DNA from: Verrucomicrobia bacterium UBA1263
GTDB lineage: Bacteria > Verrucomicrobiota > Verrucomicrobiia > Limisphaerales > UBA1412
NCBI GenBank assembly: GCA_002308515.1
Contig: DBVN01000022.1
Coordinates: forward strand, 7,448 to 34,773
Length of the DNA stretch: 27,326 nucleotides
Direction of reading: 5' to 3'
Position numbers and translations under genes: made by a program. The notes beneath the pieces were generated by a model, which did no database searches, had not been told where the DNA came from, and saw only the letters and a list, made by a program, of their open reading frames with translations. Shown here in pieces: positions 7,975 through 16,261 of the stretch. The number at the start of each line of letters is the position of its first letter. Position 1 is the first letter of the stretch.

Positions 7975-9645
7975 ATGACAAAGAAGAGACCGACAGCAGG
8001 ATTAGAAGATTTTGCGCAGCTGATACATGATGGATTCTATTATGTAGATAAGACGTATATAGTAAAGGAGCTTTTGGAGAAGTGGAGTAATGTGAACTTG
8101 TTCACACGTCCGCGACGCTTTGGCAAGACCCTGCTGATGGATATGCTGAAGTGTTTCTTTGAGATAGACGGTCCTAAGGAGGTATTTGAAGGTCTGAAGA
8201 TAGCTCAAGAGAAGGAGATATGTGAGCAATATCAGGGGAAGTATCCTGTAATCTTCCTTAGCTTGAAGAGTGTGAATGCCCTGACATTTGAGGTAGCAAG
8301 AGATATATTAAAAGGAATTCTTGCGAATGAAGCATTGCGTCATTCCTATCTTAAGATGAGTGATAAATTGGATGAAGATGAACATGATACATTTCGGAAG
8401 ATGTGTAAAATGGAAAATGCAGAGACGGTGTCTGATGCATTTTTAATGAGCAGTCTGAATAATCTCTCAAAATATCTTTATAAACATCATGGGCAGAAAG
8501 TTATCATCTTACTAGATGAGTATGATGTACCATTAGATAAGGCGGAACAGAATGGCTTCTATAAAGAAATGCTCAGCATGATTCGAGGGTTGTTTGATCA
8601 GACATTGAAGACCAATCCCTATATGCAGTCTGCTGTTATGACGGGATGTCTGAGGATAGCCAAGGAAAGCATCTTTACCGGGATGAATAAGGTAAATGTT
8701 TACACAGTTTTAGACCGGAATTTCAGTGATGCTTTTGGCTATACAGATGAGGAGGTCAAAACTATGCTGGAGTACCTTGGATTTACACAGCACTATGAAG
8801 ATATAAAAGCTTGGTATGACGGCTATCAGTTTGGTGACAAGCATATCTACTGTCCGTGGGATGTGAATAAATACTGTGATGATTTGTACACAGAAGCAGT
8901 AACGACTCCCAAGCCCTACTGGATGAACACCAGCGGGAATGACATTATTCGGAAGTTTATAGAAACATCCGCTGAAGAAGCCCTAGAAGATGAAGTGGAA
9001 GAGCTGATCAACGGCGGTTCGGTGCGGAAGAAGATCCATCAGGAACTGACATACAAAGATTTATATACCACTATAGACAATATATGGAGCATCCTCTTCA
9101 CAACGGGATATCTGACTGTGGATGGCGATCCGGAGGATGAGGAGTTAAATCTGGTCATTCCCAACCAGGGGATCCGGAAGATCTTCAGGGATCAGGTTTT
9201 TGAGTGGATCAAAGAGGGTCTGAAGAACAACCCGGAGTACCTGAACGGGTTCTGCGAATACTTTGTTCAGGGCAAGGCGGCGGAGATCGAAGATCAGTTC
9301 AATGAATTTCTGGATGAGACCATCAGCATACGGGACAGCGGGGAAGAGAAGTTCTACCATGCATATCTGCTGGGGATGCTGAGGAACCGGAAGGACTGGC
9401 GGCTGAAATCTAACGTGGAAACTGGCAATGGCTACTGTGATATTTCCATCAAACTGCCCAAGCAGAAACTGGGCATCCTCATCGAAATGAAGTACACACG
9501 GGATGAAACCAAGCTGGAGGAATACTGCCGTGAGGCACTGGACCAGATCGAACGTAAGGGCTACAAGATCGAGCGAGTTACCAAGACCCTGAAATACGGC
9601 ATAGCCTGCTGCCGGAAACAGTGCAGAGTCATGCGGGGAGAATAA
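7975..9645 (+). CDS. AAA-ATPase-like protein with C-terminal PD-(D/E)XK nuclease domain
   Basis: This 556-residue protein belongs to the widespread family that combines an AAA-ATPase-like domain (PF09820 type) with a DUF1703-type nuclease domain. RPRRFGKTLL (45-54) is the P-loop variant typical of the family, and KVIILLDEYDVPL (175-187) is Walker B. Near the C-terminus D489 (GYCDISI) and E504-M-K506 (LIEMKY) form the PD-(D/E)XK nuclease core. Members often occur in many copies per genome in gut anaerobes; their function is unproven and a role in mobile-element or defence biology is only suspected. GGGAG about 10 bases before the ATG supports the start. It stands alone, with a terminator upstream and the hairpin-rich region downstream. 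Confidence 0.9.
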   Translation: MTKKRPTAGLEDFAQLIHDGFYYVDKTYIVKELLEKWSNVNLFTRPRRFGKTLLMDMLKCFFEIDGPKEVFEGLKIAQEKEICEQYQGKYPVIFLSLKSVNALTFEVARDILKGILANEALRHSYLKMSDKLDEDEHDTFRKMCKMENAETVSDAFLMSSLNNLSKYLYKHHGQKVIILLDEYDVPLDKAEQNGFYKEMLSMIRGLFDQTLKTNPYMQSAVMTGCLRIAKESIFTGMNKVNVYTVLDRNFSDAFGYTDEEVKTMLEYLGFTQHYEDIKAWYDGYQFGDKHIYCPWDVNKYCDDLYTEAVTTPKPYWMNTSGNDIIRKFIETSAEEALEDEVEELINGGSVRKKIHQELTYKDLYTTIDNIWSILFTTGYLTVDGDPEDEELNLVIPNQGIRKIFRDQVFEWIKEGLKNNPEYLNGFCEYFVQGKAAEIEDQFNEFLDETISIRDSGEEKFYHAYLLGMLRNRKDWRLKSNVETGNGYCDISIKLPKQKLGILIEMKYTRDETKLEEYCREALDQIERKGYKIERVTKTLKYGIACCRKQCRVMRGE

Positions 9646-9652
9646 ATGGATA

Positions 9653-9957
9653 TTTTGGTGTGAATGGGAAATGCACCAAAAAGCGGAATTGAATAATCAT
9701 TAGACAGATCACGTCCAATGAGTGTGCGGTTTAATGAACCGCCCGCCGCGGCACGTGGATTGATGAGTGCCGTGTCGTTATACCTATGAAGAGAAAACTC
9801 AAAGTAGATAAAATGTTGATAAGCGCCCCTGATACGGGCGTTTTGGCATGGATGTCACTGGGGGCGAGAGTGCTGGGATCAGCACTCCAAAAGACAGAAA
9901 CTTCTTCCGCATGGAAGATGAGCCGGAGTCTATCCGACAGACACCTGTTGGATCCGG
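9653..9957 (+). ncRNA. Hairpin-rich intergenic stretch, candidate structured RNA
   Basis: Seven hairpins follow each other in about 305 bases: 9653-9681 (8 bp, TTTTGGTG/CACCAAAA), 9726-9742 (6 bp), 9747-9774 (8 bp with one G-T), 9821-9843 (8 bp with one G-T, then TTTT, terminator-like), 9868-9887 (8 bp perfect, loop GGAT), 9903-9918 (6 bp, loop GCAT) and 9923-9957 (8 bp plus 5 bp with a bulge). A 62-codon frame at 9786-9974 lies across four of them but has no ribosome binding site and no recognisable product. A structured RNA, or a cluster of terminators and palindromes, explains the stretch better. The strand is uncertain. Confidence 0.35.
9821..9844 (+). terminator. Terminator-like hairpin
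   Basis: AAGCGCCC and GGGCGTTT pair over 8 positions around loop CTGATAC and run into TTTT at 9841-9844. It may end transcription from the ATPase gene at 7975-9645, or be one element of the structured stretch around it. The T-run is short. Confidence 0.45.
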
Positions 9958-10008
9958 AAAAAGAGGTTTATTAAAAACAACATATTGAAAGATAAGCGAT
10001 AGGGAGTA

Positions 10009-10401
10009 TTGTCGAAAAAAATCTTTCAGTATGCTCCCGTAGCTTCAAAAAAACACAATACCCTTATTTTGGATAAAGAAAAACACAAAACAAATGCCGC
10101 ATGCGGTATATCCGGAGCCATCCTGTTCGCGGCGGTAGTGTTCTGGATGGGGTGCAGTGATATGACAGTAGATGACACCTCAGCCGCGGAACATGAAGAA
10201 AAAAGGAATGAGATCGTGCTCGCGACAGATACTGTGGTGTCGAAGACGGTCATGGTCAAAACTGACTTGTTGATGATGTGCATCCCAGCTGAAGGCAAGA
10301 ACAGAGATCGTGACAACTTGCGGCGTGTGATGCTGGCTAAACGATATTGCCAGGAAACGCGTGAAGTGACTCAGCGGCAGAGGAAGCTGGTCATTGAATA
10401 A
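10009..10401 (+). pseudogene. Truncated, decayed FGE-fold paralogue
   Basis: An open frame of 130 codons starts at TTG, with AGGGAG just upstream. Residues about 30-55 are hydrophobic and end in MGC, suggesting a membrane anchor or degraded lipoprotein signal. The last 45 residues (CIPAEG, then RDNLRRVMLAKRY, then REVTQRQ) align with the beginning of the FGE-fold domain of the neighbouring genes (WIEPGTF, then VTLTKEYW, then CEVTQGQ). The DNA GTGAAGTGACTCA is also shared with 10912-10924. The frame then stops, so about 80% of the domain is missing. I read it as a broken copy of the downstream gene, though a short expressed membrane protein cannot be excluded. Confidence 0.55.
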
Positions 10402-10431
10402 TGATTTACTTCTCGAAGTGAAGGAAAAATC

Positions 10432-11493
10432 ATGAGAATGAAAAAGAAACACAATGAAAAACGGTCGCGGAGCCTGTCGGCGGGAGTGTTGGTGACAGCA
10501 CTGCTGCTGACGGCTGGCTGCGGCACTGTACTGGCAAATCAAACAGGAACCGCATTGGAGGAACCTGTTGACGAAATAAAGGATCAAGAACTTCTCGATT
10601 CAAAGGAAGATATTGAACGGGATCTTTACGACATGCTCGAGAAAAGGGCACGAGGGTCTGGTGTGTTTTTCGCCCCGGAACAAGCAGCTGCCGAGGAAAA
10701 ATTTTTCGCGGATTTAAAGAAACGCGAGGAAAAGAAACGCGAAGTCTCTTTACCCAACGAACAAAAACTGGAAATGATCTGGATCGAACCGGGTACGTTC
10801 ACGATGGGGAGTACCTATGTACTATTGAAGCACACTTCCTTCCCCGGCAACTGGAAGGATGTTGTACCGCATAATGTGACTCTGACAAAGGAATACTGGC
10901 TGGGCAAATGTGAAGTGACTCAAGGTCAGTATGAAGCTATTATGGGAAAGAATCCGTCTCACTTCAAAGGAGCGGATCTGCCGGTGGAAACGGTCAGCTG
11001 GTTTGACGCGATGGAGTTTTGCAAAAAGTTGACCGCTCAGGAGCGCGCGGCGGAACGCCTGCCGGAAGGGTATGAATACACTTTGCCCACGGAGGCGCAG
11101 TGGGAATGTGCCTGCTGGGCCGGAACGAAAGAGTCGCTGTCTATTTTAGACCCGGGAACCAATACAAATATGGGATATTTTGGAGCCTTTTGGTTCGATT
11201 TGAATTCACATAATACGACCCATCCCGTAGGTCAGGCATTGCCGAACCTCTGGAGGCTGCATGACATGACAGGAAACGTATGGGAGTGGTGTTTGGACAA
11301 TTATGACACAGTCAAGAAAGATTATCCCAGGATCGATCCAAAAGGAGCTGTGGATGGCTCACTTCATGTGTATCACGGCGGCAGCTGGTTCAGCAGTTTT
11401 GTGAATTGCCGTGCCTCAGCCCGGCGCAGTAATGCCCCTGGTTACCAAAACATTGACCTTGGTTTCCGTGTAGCGCTGGTTCCGGTTCAATGA
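10432..11493 (+). CDS. Lipoprotein with SUMF1/FGE-fold domain
   Basis: This protein has 353 residues. A basic N-terminus and hydrophobic core end in LLLTAGC (C30), a plausible lipobox, so the protein is probably lipid-anchored outside the cytoplasmic membrane. Residues 30-105 are a charged linker. Residues about 110-353 are an FGE/SUMF1 (C-type-lectin-like) fold with the usual marks: MIWIEPGTFTMGS, CEVTQGQYEAIMG, LPTEAQWECACWAG, GNVWEWCLD, HGGSWFSSFVNCR and LGFRVALVPV. The paired cysteines of true formylglycine-generating enzymes are absent near GGSW, so a binding role is more likely than catalysis. It is closely related to the C-terminal domain of the 1650-residue protein. GAAGGA about 8 bases before the ATG supports this start. 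Confidence 0.85.
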   Translation: MRMKKKHNEKRSRSLSAGVLVTALLLTAGCGTVLANQTGTALEEPVDEIKDQELLDSKEDIERDLYDMLEKRARGSGVFFAPEQAAAEEKFFADLKKREEKKREVSLPNEQKLEMIWIEPGTFTMGSTYVLLKHTSFPGNWKDVVPHNVTLTKEYWLGKCEVTQGQYEAIMGKNPSHFKGADLPVETVSWFDAMEFCKKLTAQERAAERLPEGYEYTLPTEAQWECACWAGTKESLSILDPGTNTNMGYFGAFWFDLNSHNTTHPVGQALPNLWRLHDMTGNVWEWCLDNYDTVKKDYPRIDPKGAVDGSLHVYHGGSWFSSFVNCRASARRSNAPGYQNIDLGFRVALVPVQ

Positions 11494-11509
11494 TCGCATT
11501 GAATAACGC

Positions 11510-11545
11510 AAAGATCCCCGACGGAAATGTCCGCCGGGGATCTTT
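11510..11545. terminator. Bidirectional terminator between convergent genes
   Basis: AAAGATCCCCG and CGGGGATCTTT are perfect 11-bp arms, with an inner CGGA/TCCG pair around AATG. The A and T ends let it work on both strands. It lies between the FGE-fold lipoprotein gene and the convergent GH2 gene. It shares its left arm with the terminator at 7820. Confidence 0.8.
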
Positions 11546-11575
11546 CGCATTAGGCCGAAGCCTTATCGTGTTTTA

Positions 11576-13882
11576 CTATTTCTTTTCGGAGAGCAGTTTG
11601 ATGCTCATGTCGAAATAGGCACCGCCGGTGAGGTTATGGAGTTCCACCGCGATGGTGTTCTTGCCCTTTTTGACGGCTTTGCGGAAGGCGGCCATGTTGA
11701 TATCCATTGGAGCGTAGCTGCCGTTCCAGTCGGCGTAACGGGCGATCTCGACTCCGTTCAGATAGATGACCGGATCCTGATCATAGAAGATCTCCAGGAA
11801 AACGATGTCGCCGGCACCGAGGTTTTCATTCCACTCGAAGTCGCGGCGCAGCCAGAGCTGATCAGTTTCCCATTCCGTGTTGACCTTGGCGTTTCTGTTA
11901 TCTTTTTTGATGACAGCGTTGCCGAAACCGGCTTTTCCTTCTCTCCAGCCGTCTTTGCCTTCGGCAGTCTTCCAGTCATCGGCAGGGGCTTGAGTGGTGT
12001 AGAGCCAGGTCATTTCAGCACCCATGATCTCCTTTTCAACAAAAGCGCTGTTGGCACCAGCATAAACCATGTCGTGGAGTTTCTTCAGATTGGCGCGTCC
12101 GTACTTGTCCACCTTGCGGTCATAGGTCAGCAGACCATTGTTTTCCACTTCCACGTCAGTCGTCTGGGTATAGACGGAGGCGGCCAGACCTTTACCGGCC
12201 AGGCGGCTCAGGCGTGTCATCAGAGAGGTGTAGCGCGCGAAGGATTCCTCAGTGTTCTTGTCGCTGACATAGCCCCAGGCACCTTCGTTCTTCCAGGTGT
12301 GGTCGCCAATGACCAGACCGAGACCGCCGAATTCACCCAGCACGGAGATGCGGTTGGGCATCAGATCGAACATACCCGGACCGGGATAGTTGTGCATATC
12401 CTTGGTGTCGCCCACGCCGTGATCGGTCCAGCCGGAGGGACCATCTACCAGACGGGTCTTGTCATAGTTCTGGACCCAGCGGAGAGTGGCGTTGGCTTTG
12501 AAAGCTTCCTGTTCGCCCCAGCCTTCATTGTAGGGCACCCAGACCACGATAGAGGGAATGGGTTGGAGCAGATCCATCATGCCCTTGAGTTCGCGGCGAT
12601 AGGAACCATAGCGTGCGTTGACATTGCCCGGACCGGAAGTCATATCCTGCCAGACCATGATGCCGATTTTGTCGCACCAGTAGTAGTAAAGCATCGGCTC
12701 GATCTTGATGTGTTTGCGCATCATGTTGAAGCCGGCATCCTTGAGGAACTGGATGTCGAATTTCAGAGCTTCTTCGCTGGGCGGGGTCAGCAGACCATCC
12801 GGCCACCAGCCTTGATCCAGTGTGCCCTGCATATAGATTTTTTCTCCATTGAGGAAGAAGCAGTTGGCGCCGTTCTTGTCCTTGCCCATCTTGATCTCAC
12901 GCATACCGAAATAGCCTTCCACATTGTCTGTGCCGCCGTCGGAGGTCAGGGCGATGTCCAATGTATAAAGATAAGGATTATCCGGTGACCAGAGCTGAGC
13001 ATCCTTGATCTTCAGTTCGACCGGTTTTTCCCAGTTCTTGACCTTGCCACTGGCGACTTTCTTACCGTTTTCATCTTTCACGGTGATGGTGGCTTTGGCA
13101 CCCATCAGATTGCCTTTGGTCTTGAGAGTGACCTTGGCGATGCCTTTGGCAATATCGCTGTCGATATTGTAGCCGGTGACATAAGTGGAGGGGACTGTCT
13201 CCATCCACACAGTCTGCCAGATACCGGAGCAGGCGGTGTACATGATGCCGCCCGGTTTCAGTACCTGTTTGCCGGTGGCGTTCATCCAGGAATCGGTGGG
13301 ATCCCATACATAAACGACCAGTTCATTCTTGCCCGGACGGACGGCACTTGTCGCGTCGATCGTTTGGGGCAGGATGCCGCTTTCATGTGGATATTCGGAA
13401 ACTTCGATGCCGTTTACAAAGACCTGACTGCGGTAATCTACGCCGTCAAAGTGGAGAAGCAGACGATCGCCGTTGAGTTCATTCACGTCGAATGTACGAT
13501 GGTACCAGATCGCTTCATTGGGCTGGACAGCGCGTCCTACGCCGGAGAGAGCGGATTCCATCGCGAAGGGAACCAGGATCTGACCTTGCCAGGCCGGCTT
13601 AGCGGGTTCCTGCCAGTCACAGACCGAAGGAGTCGCCCCTTCTTTGGCATCGATCGCGGTCACGGCATAGTCCCACATGCCGTTCAGGTTGACCCAATTA
13701 TCGCGTTTTAAATTAGGCCGGGGATGTTGCTGCCATGCGGTTTCGGGGGTCATCTTTTCGCCCCAGACCGTCATGAGTGGAGAGGTGACAGCCGGTTTAT
13801 AGGCTGCGTTTGCATTCGCGGCACACGCTGCAGCAGCGATAAGCGCGCAGAATCCGTAACAAAGAGTTCGATTCAACTTCAT
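11576..13882 (-). CDS. Secreted glycoside hydrolase family 2 enzyme
   Basis: This 768-residue protein starts with a signal peptide (hydrophobic CYGFCALIAAAACAANANA), so it acts outside the cytoplasm. The order of domains is the GH2 one: sugar-binding jelly roll (about 40-230), immunoglobulin-like domain (about 230-330) and TIM barrel (about 330-600). NEGWGEQ carries the predicted acid/base E453 and VLGEFGG the predicted nucleophile E517. An additional C-terminal beta domain (about 630-768) has the jelly-roll pattern DQDPVIYLNGVEIARYADW. GH2 enzymes remove beta-galactose, beta-glucuronic acid or beta-mannose; the substrate here is not clear from sequence. Together with the arabinofuranosidase gene it indicates use of plant or host glycans. 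There is no clear Shine-Dalgarno. Long plus-strand frames here are shadows. Confidence 0.9.
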   Translation of the reverse strand: MKLNRTLCYGFCALIAAAACAANANAAYKPAVTSPLMTVWGEKMTPETAWQQHPRPNLKRDNWVNLNGMWDYAVTAIDAKEGATPSVCDWQEPAKPAWQGQILVPFAMESALSGVGRAVQPNEAIWYHRTFDVNELNGDRLLLHFDGVDYRSQVFVNGIEVSEYPHESGILPQTIDATSAVRPGKNELVVYVWDPTDSWMNATGKQVLKPGGIMYTACSGIWQTVWMETVPSTYVTGYNIDSDIAKGIAKVTLKTKGNLMGAKATITVKDENGKKVASGKVKNWEKPVELKIKDAQLWSPDNPYLYTLDIALTSDGGTDNVEGYFGMREIKMGKDKNGANCFFLNGEKIYMQGTLDQGWWPDGLLTPPSEEALKFDIQFLKDAGFNMMRKHIKIEPMLYYYWCDKIGIMVWQDMTSGPGNVNARYGSYRRELKGMMDLLQPIPSIVVWVPYNEGWGEQEAFKANATLRWVQNYDKTRLVDGPSGWTDHGVGDTKDMHNYPGPGMFDLMPNRISVLGEFGGLGLVIGDHTWKNEGAWGYVSDKNTEESFARYTSLMTRLSRLAGKGLAASVYTQTTDVEVENNGLLTYDRKVDKYGRANLKKLHDMVYAGANSAFVEKEIMGAEMTWLYTTQAPADDWKTAEGKDGWREGKAGFGNAVIKKDNRNAKVNTEWETDQLWLRRDFEWNENLGAGDIVFLEIFYDQDPVIYLNGVEIARYADWNGSYAPMDINMAAFRKAVKKGKNTIAVELHNLTGGAYFDMSIKLLSEKK

Positions 13883-13936
13883 TGGCGATAATCATAAGGA
13901 AATCCCCGCCGAAGTCGAGCGAAAAAGTTCTATGTC

Positions 13937-14575
13937 TTAAGAGTATTTAAGAACCACGCGGAAAACGATATTGCCGGCATCGCGCAGACGATCCATCAGT
14001 TTTTCGATCAATTCCTGCAAATTTTTAGTCGCGAGGATGTTGACCATGGAATCCGCCTTGTTGGGGTTGGAATAGAGGGTCTTCAGCAGAGTCAGCATGA
14101 TGTGGTCGGTCTCGGTTTCGCAGTAGCGCAGACGGGAATTCATTTCCTTGACGGCTTCCACATCTGGTTTGCGGCGCAACTGTTTGACCATTTCGATCAG
14201 GATGTCCGCGGATTGTTTGATATAGTCGGCCGGCATTTTGAAATTCTCATGCTGGATCGCGTCCTGAAAAACAAAAAACTGCGAAAGGAATTTTTCTGCC
14301 GTTTTGCTGATCTTGGTCAGGGCTGAGGACAGAGCCTCGATGTCCTCGCGGTCGAACGGCGTGATAAAGGAAATGCAGAGCTGATGGGAGATCTCATCAT
14401 TCAATTCCTTGCTTTTGCGGCGCTTCTGCACGATCTCATCCACAGATTTAAGCGTTTCGGGTTCGACCAGCGCCTGCGCGAGCGACTTTACACTGGATGA
14501 GCTGGATTGTGCCAGAGCTTCGATCAGGTCGAAGAACCGCTCATCACGACAGAAAAATTTTTGTAATGAAAACAT
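13937..14575 (-). CDS. DUF47/PhoU-like phosphate transport accessory protein
   Basis: This 212-residue, almost all-helical, cytoplasmic protein begins MFSLQKFFCRDERFFDLIEA and has the usual length of the DUF47 (UPF0111, PhoU-like) family. These proteins form helical bundles that bind metal ions and accompany Pit-type phosphate transporters. TPFDREDIEAL is a characteristic segment. The gene begins 15 bases after the transporter stop codon and clearly shares its transcript. It probably modulates phosphate uptake, as inferred from family and position. Confidence 0.88.
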   Translation of the reverse strand: MFSLQKFFCRDERFFDLIEALAQSSSSSVKSLAQALVEPETLKSVDEIVQKRRKSKELNDEISHQLCISFITPFDREDIEALSSALTKISKTAEKFLSQFFVFQDAIQHENFKMPADYIKQSADILIEMVKQLRRKPDVEAVKEMNSRLRYCETETDHIMLTLLKTLYSNPNKADSMVNILATKNLQELIEKLMDRLRDAGNIVFRVVLKYS

Positions 14576-14590
14576 GGTTTAGCTGAAAAT

Positions 14591-15655
14591 TTAGATTCCG
14601 AAAATGAGTTGAACGATCTTGAAAGTGAAAAATCCGATCAAACAAGTGATAGGCAGTGTCAATACCCAGGCCCAGATCATGCTGCCGGCTACGCTCCACT
14701 TGACCGCGCTGAAGCGTTTGGTCGCGCCTACGCCCATGATGGAGGTGGAAGTCACGTGCGTAGTGGAAAGAGGAATGCCCCAATGGCTGGCTACATGGAT
14801 GACCAAAGCCGCCATACTTTGCGCCGCGAAACCGTTCATCGGGTTCATACGTACCAGTTTAGAGCCTACCGTCTTGATGATCCTCCAGCCGCCGGTGGCG
14901 ATACCAGAAGCCAGTGTGATAGCGCAGACCCAGGTGAGCCAGGTGGGAACCGCGAACTCGTTCAGCTTGAGGAACTCCAGCCAGTGCGGAAGATTGTCAA
15001 AAGTGCCCGCCGCTGTCGCTGTGACCAGGCTTAATGTGATGATGCCCATGGTCTTTTGCGCGTCATTCGTACCGTGGGAAAAACTGATCCAGGCAGAACT
15101 GAGGATCTGCAGTTTGCCGAAATTGCGATTGATCCCGGCCGGTTTGAAAGGTCTGAAAATCAGCATCAACAGTCCCATGAAAACAAACCCCGCGATCAAA
15201 CCGATAATAGGAGCAAGAAAAAGAGGTTTGATCACTTGCGGCCATAGACCGGTAACGCGTCCGCCTTCTTCCACACACCAGTGGATCACACTCCAGTTGG
15301 AATGCGATACGGCCAGAGCCGCGCCGCAGAGTCCGCCGATCAGCGCGTGGCTGGAACTGGAGGGCAGCCCCACATACCAGGTCAAGAGATTCCACAGGAT
15401 GCCGGCGATCAAACCGCACATAATAGTCTCCTGCGTAATGTAATGGATATCTACCAGCCCCTTGCCGATAGTCAGTGCCACCGCGTGACCGGAAAGCGCA
15501 CCCAGCAGATCAAAAGTCGTAGCGATGATGATGGCTTGTCGGGGGGAAAGAACGCGGGTCGCGATAGAAGTGGCAATAGCGTTGGCTGTGTCATGGAAAC
15601 CATTGACGTATTCAAAGATAAGCGCAACAATGATGACGCAAAAGACAAGAGTCAT
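14591..15655 (-). CDS. pit: PiT-family inorganic phosphate transporter
   Basis: This 354-residue integral membrane protein has many hydrophobic segments. The two PiT signature repeats are present: NGFHDTANAIAT (residues 18-29) and SFSHGTNDAQKTMG (191-204). PiT carriers bring in phosphate with protons or sodium ions across the cytoplasmic membrane. It is first in a two-gene operon with the DUF47 protein. No Shine-Dalgarno is evident; the start is chosen because the next residues form the first membrane helix. Whether it prefers phosphate or sulfate cannot be read from the sequence, but the DUF47 neighbour favours phosphate. Confidence 0.93.
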   Translation of the reverse strand: MTLVFCVIIVALIFEYVNGFHDTANAIATSIATRVLSPRQAIIIATTFDLLGALSGHAVALTIGKGLVDIHYITQETIMCGLIAGILWNLLTWYVGLPSSSSHALIGGLCGAALAVSHSNWSVIHWCVEEGGRVTGLWPQVIKPLFLAPIIGLIAGFVFMGLLMLIFRPFKPAGINRNFGKLQILSSAWISFSHGTNDAQKTMGIITLSLVTATAAGTFDNLPHWLEFLKLNEFAVPTWLTWVCAITLASGIATGGWRIIKTVGSKLVRMNPMNGFAAQSMAALVIHVASHWGIPLSTTHVTSTSIMGVGATKRFSAVKWSVAGSMIWAWVLTLPITCLIGFFTFKIVQLIFGI

Positions 15656-16261
15656 ATCTGAAAGTAATCGTTCATTCCCGGCAGGATCATCAGATTGCCG
15701 GAAAACGCCGCGGGAATAACCAACGACAGAATCATTCTATCATGTCCGTGAACCAGAAGCAAATAGAATACTGTGGAATGAAAAAAAAGTAAATTTTTAT
15801 ATTGTTTAACATATTGATTTTCTGTGTATTGCAAAATAAAGAGAAGATGTTTTTGAAAAAAGAAAAAACGGAGAAAAATTTTTTTTGATTTTCTTTTTTA
15901 AGGCAGAATATGCGGAATGTTCTTATCCTCAAGAGGCTTCGGCGGGGACTGTGAATAACCTGTGAATAAGTGTGAATATATTCTGCTGGTCAGCGGCTCT
16001 TTGAACGGCTAAAGTCAATCCCGGTAAGCGGAGAGCTACTCTAGCGGCGATAGCACTTGGTCACAACGGTGATGAAGCTGTCTTATTGTCTCAACTCTTT
16101 TGAATTGAATATGTTATGTTTTTTATTCTCGGCTTCTTTTCCTTTTGTGGAGAATGGAAGTTTGAATCCTAACTTACTCATTTTGAATGCAGTGAAGCCG
16201 GAGAATGTTTTTTGAGGTTGGGCTCCGTGAATAACTTTTAATTTTGTTTTAGAATATCAAC
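15656..16261. other. Candidate oriC region upstream of dnaA
   Basis: This 606-bp gap separates divergent pit and dnaA and I see no gene in it. Positions about 15771-15905 are very AT-rich (runs of A and T), as in a DNA unwinding element. Directly after come TGTGAATAA (15950-15958), TGTGAATAA (15961-15969) and TGTGAATAT (15971-15979), each close to the DnaA box TGTGGATAA and spaced 10-11 bp apart. Weaker matches are TGTGGAGAA (16146-16154) and CGTGAATAA (16226-16234). The arrangement fits a replication origin or at least dnaA autoregulation. There is no dnaN next to dnaA. Confidence 0.45.
15950..15979 (+). promoter_or_regulatory. Tandem DnaA-box-like cluster
   Basis: Three boxes lie head to tail, two TGTGAATAA and one TGTGAATAT. 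They differ from the DnaA consensus TGTGGATAA by one, one and two bases. The 10-11 bp spacing places them on the same face of the helix, as cooperative DnaA binding would need. Confidence 0.5.

Noticed and set aside
9786..9974. 62-codon frame
   Set aside because: It has no ribosome binding site, runs over four hairpins and has no recognisable product; a non-coding stretch is more likely.
9646..10008. Hairpin stretch considered as tmRNA, RNase P RNA or a group II intron end
   Set aside because: I could not find the conserved segments of these RNAs, such as the tRNA-like ends of tmRNA or the domain V motif of group II introns.
11636..12988. 450-codon plus-strand frame
   Set aside because: It lies antisense to the GH2 gene, which has clear catalytic motifs. 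The long frame results from codon bias on the opposite strand.
14619..15443. 274-codon plus-strand frame
   Set aside because: It is antisense to the phosphate transporter gene with both PiT signatures.
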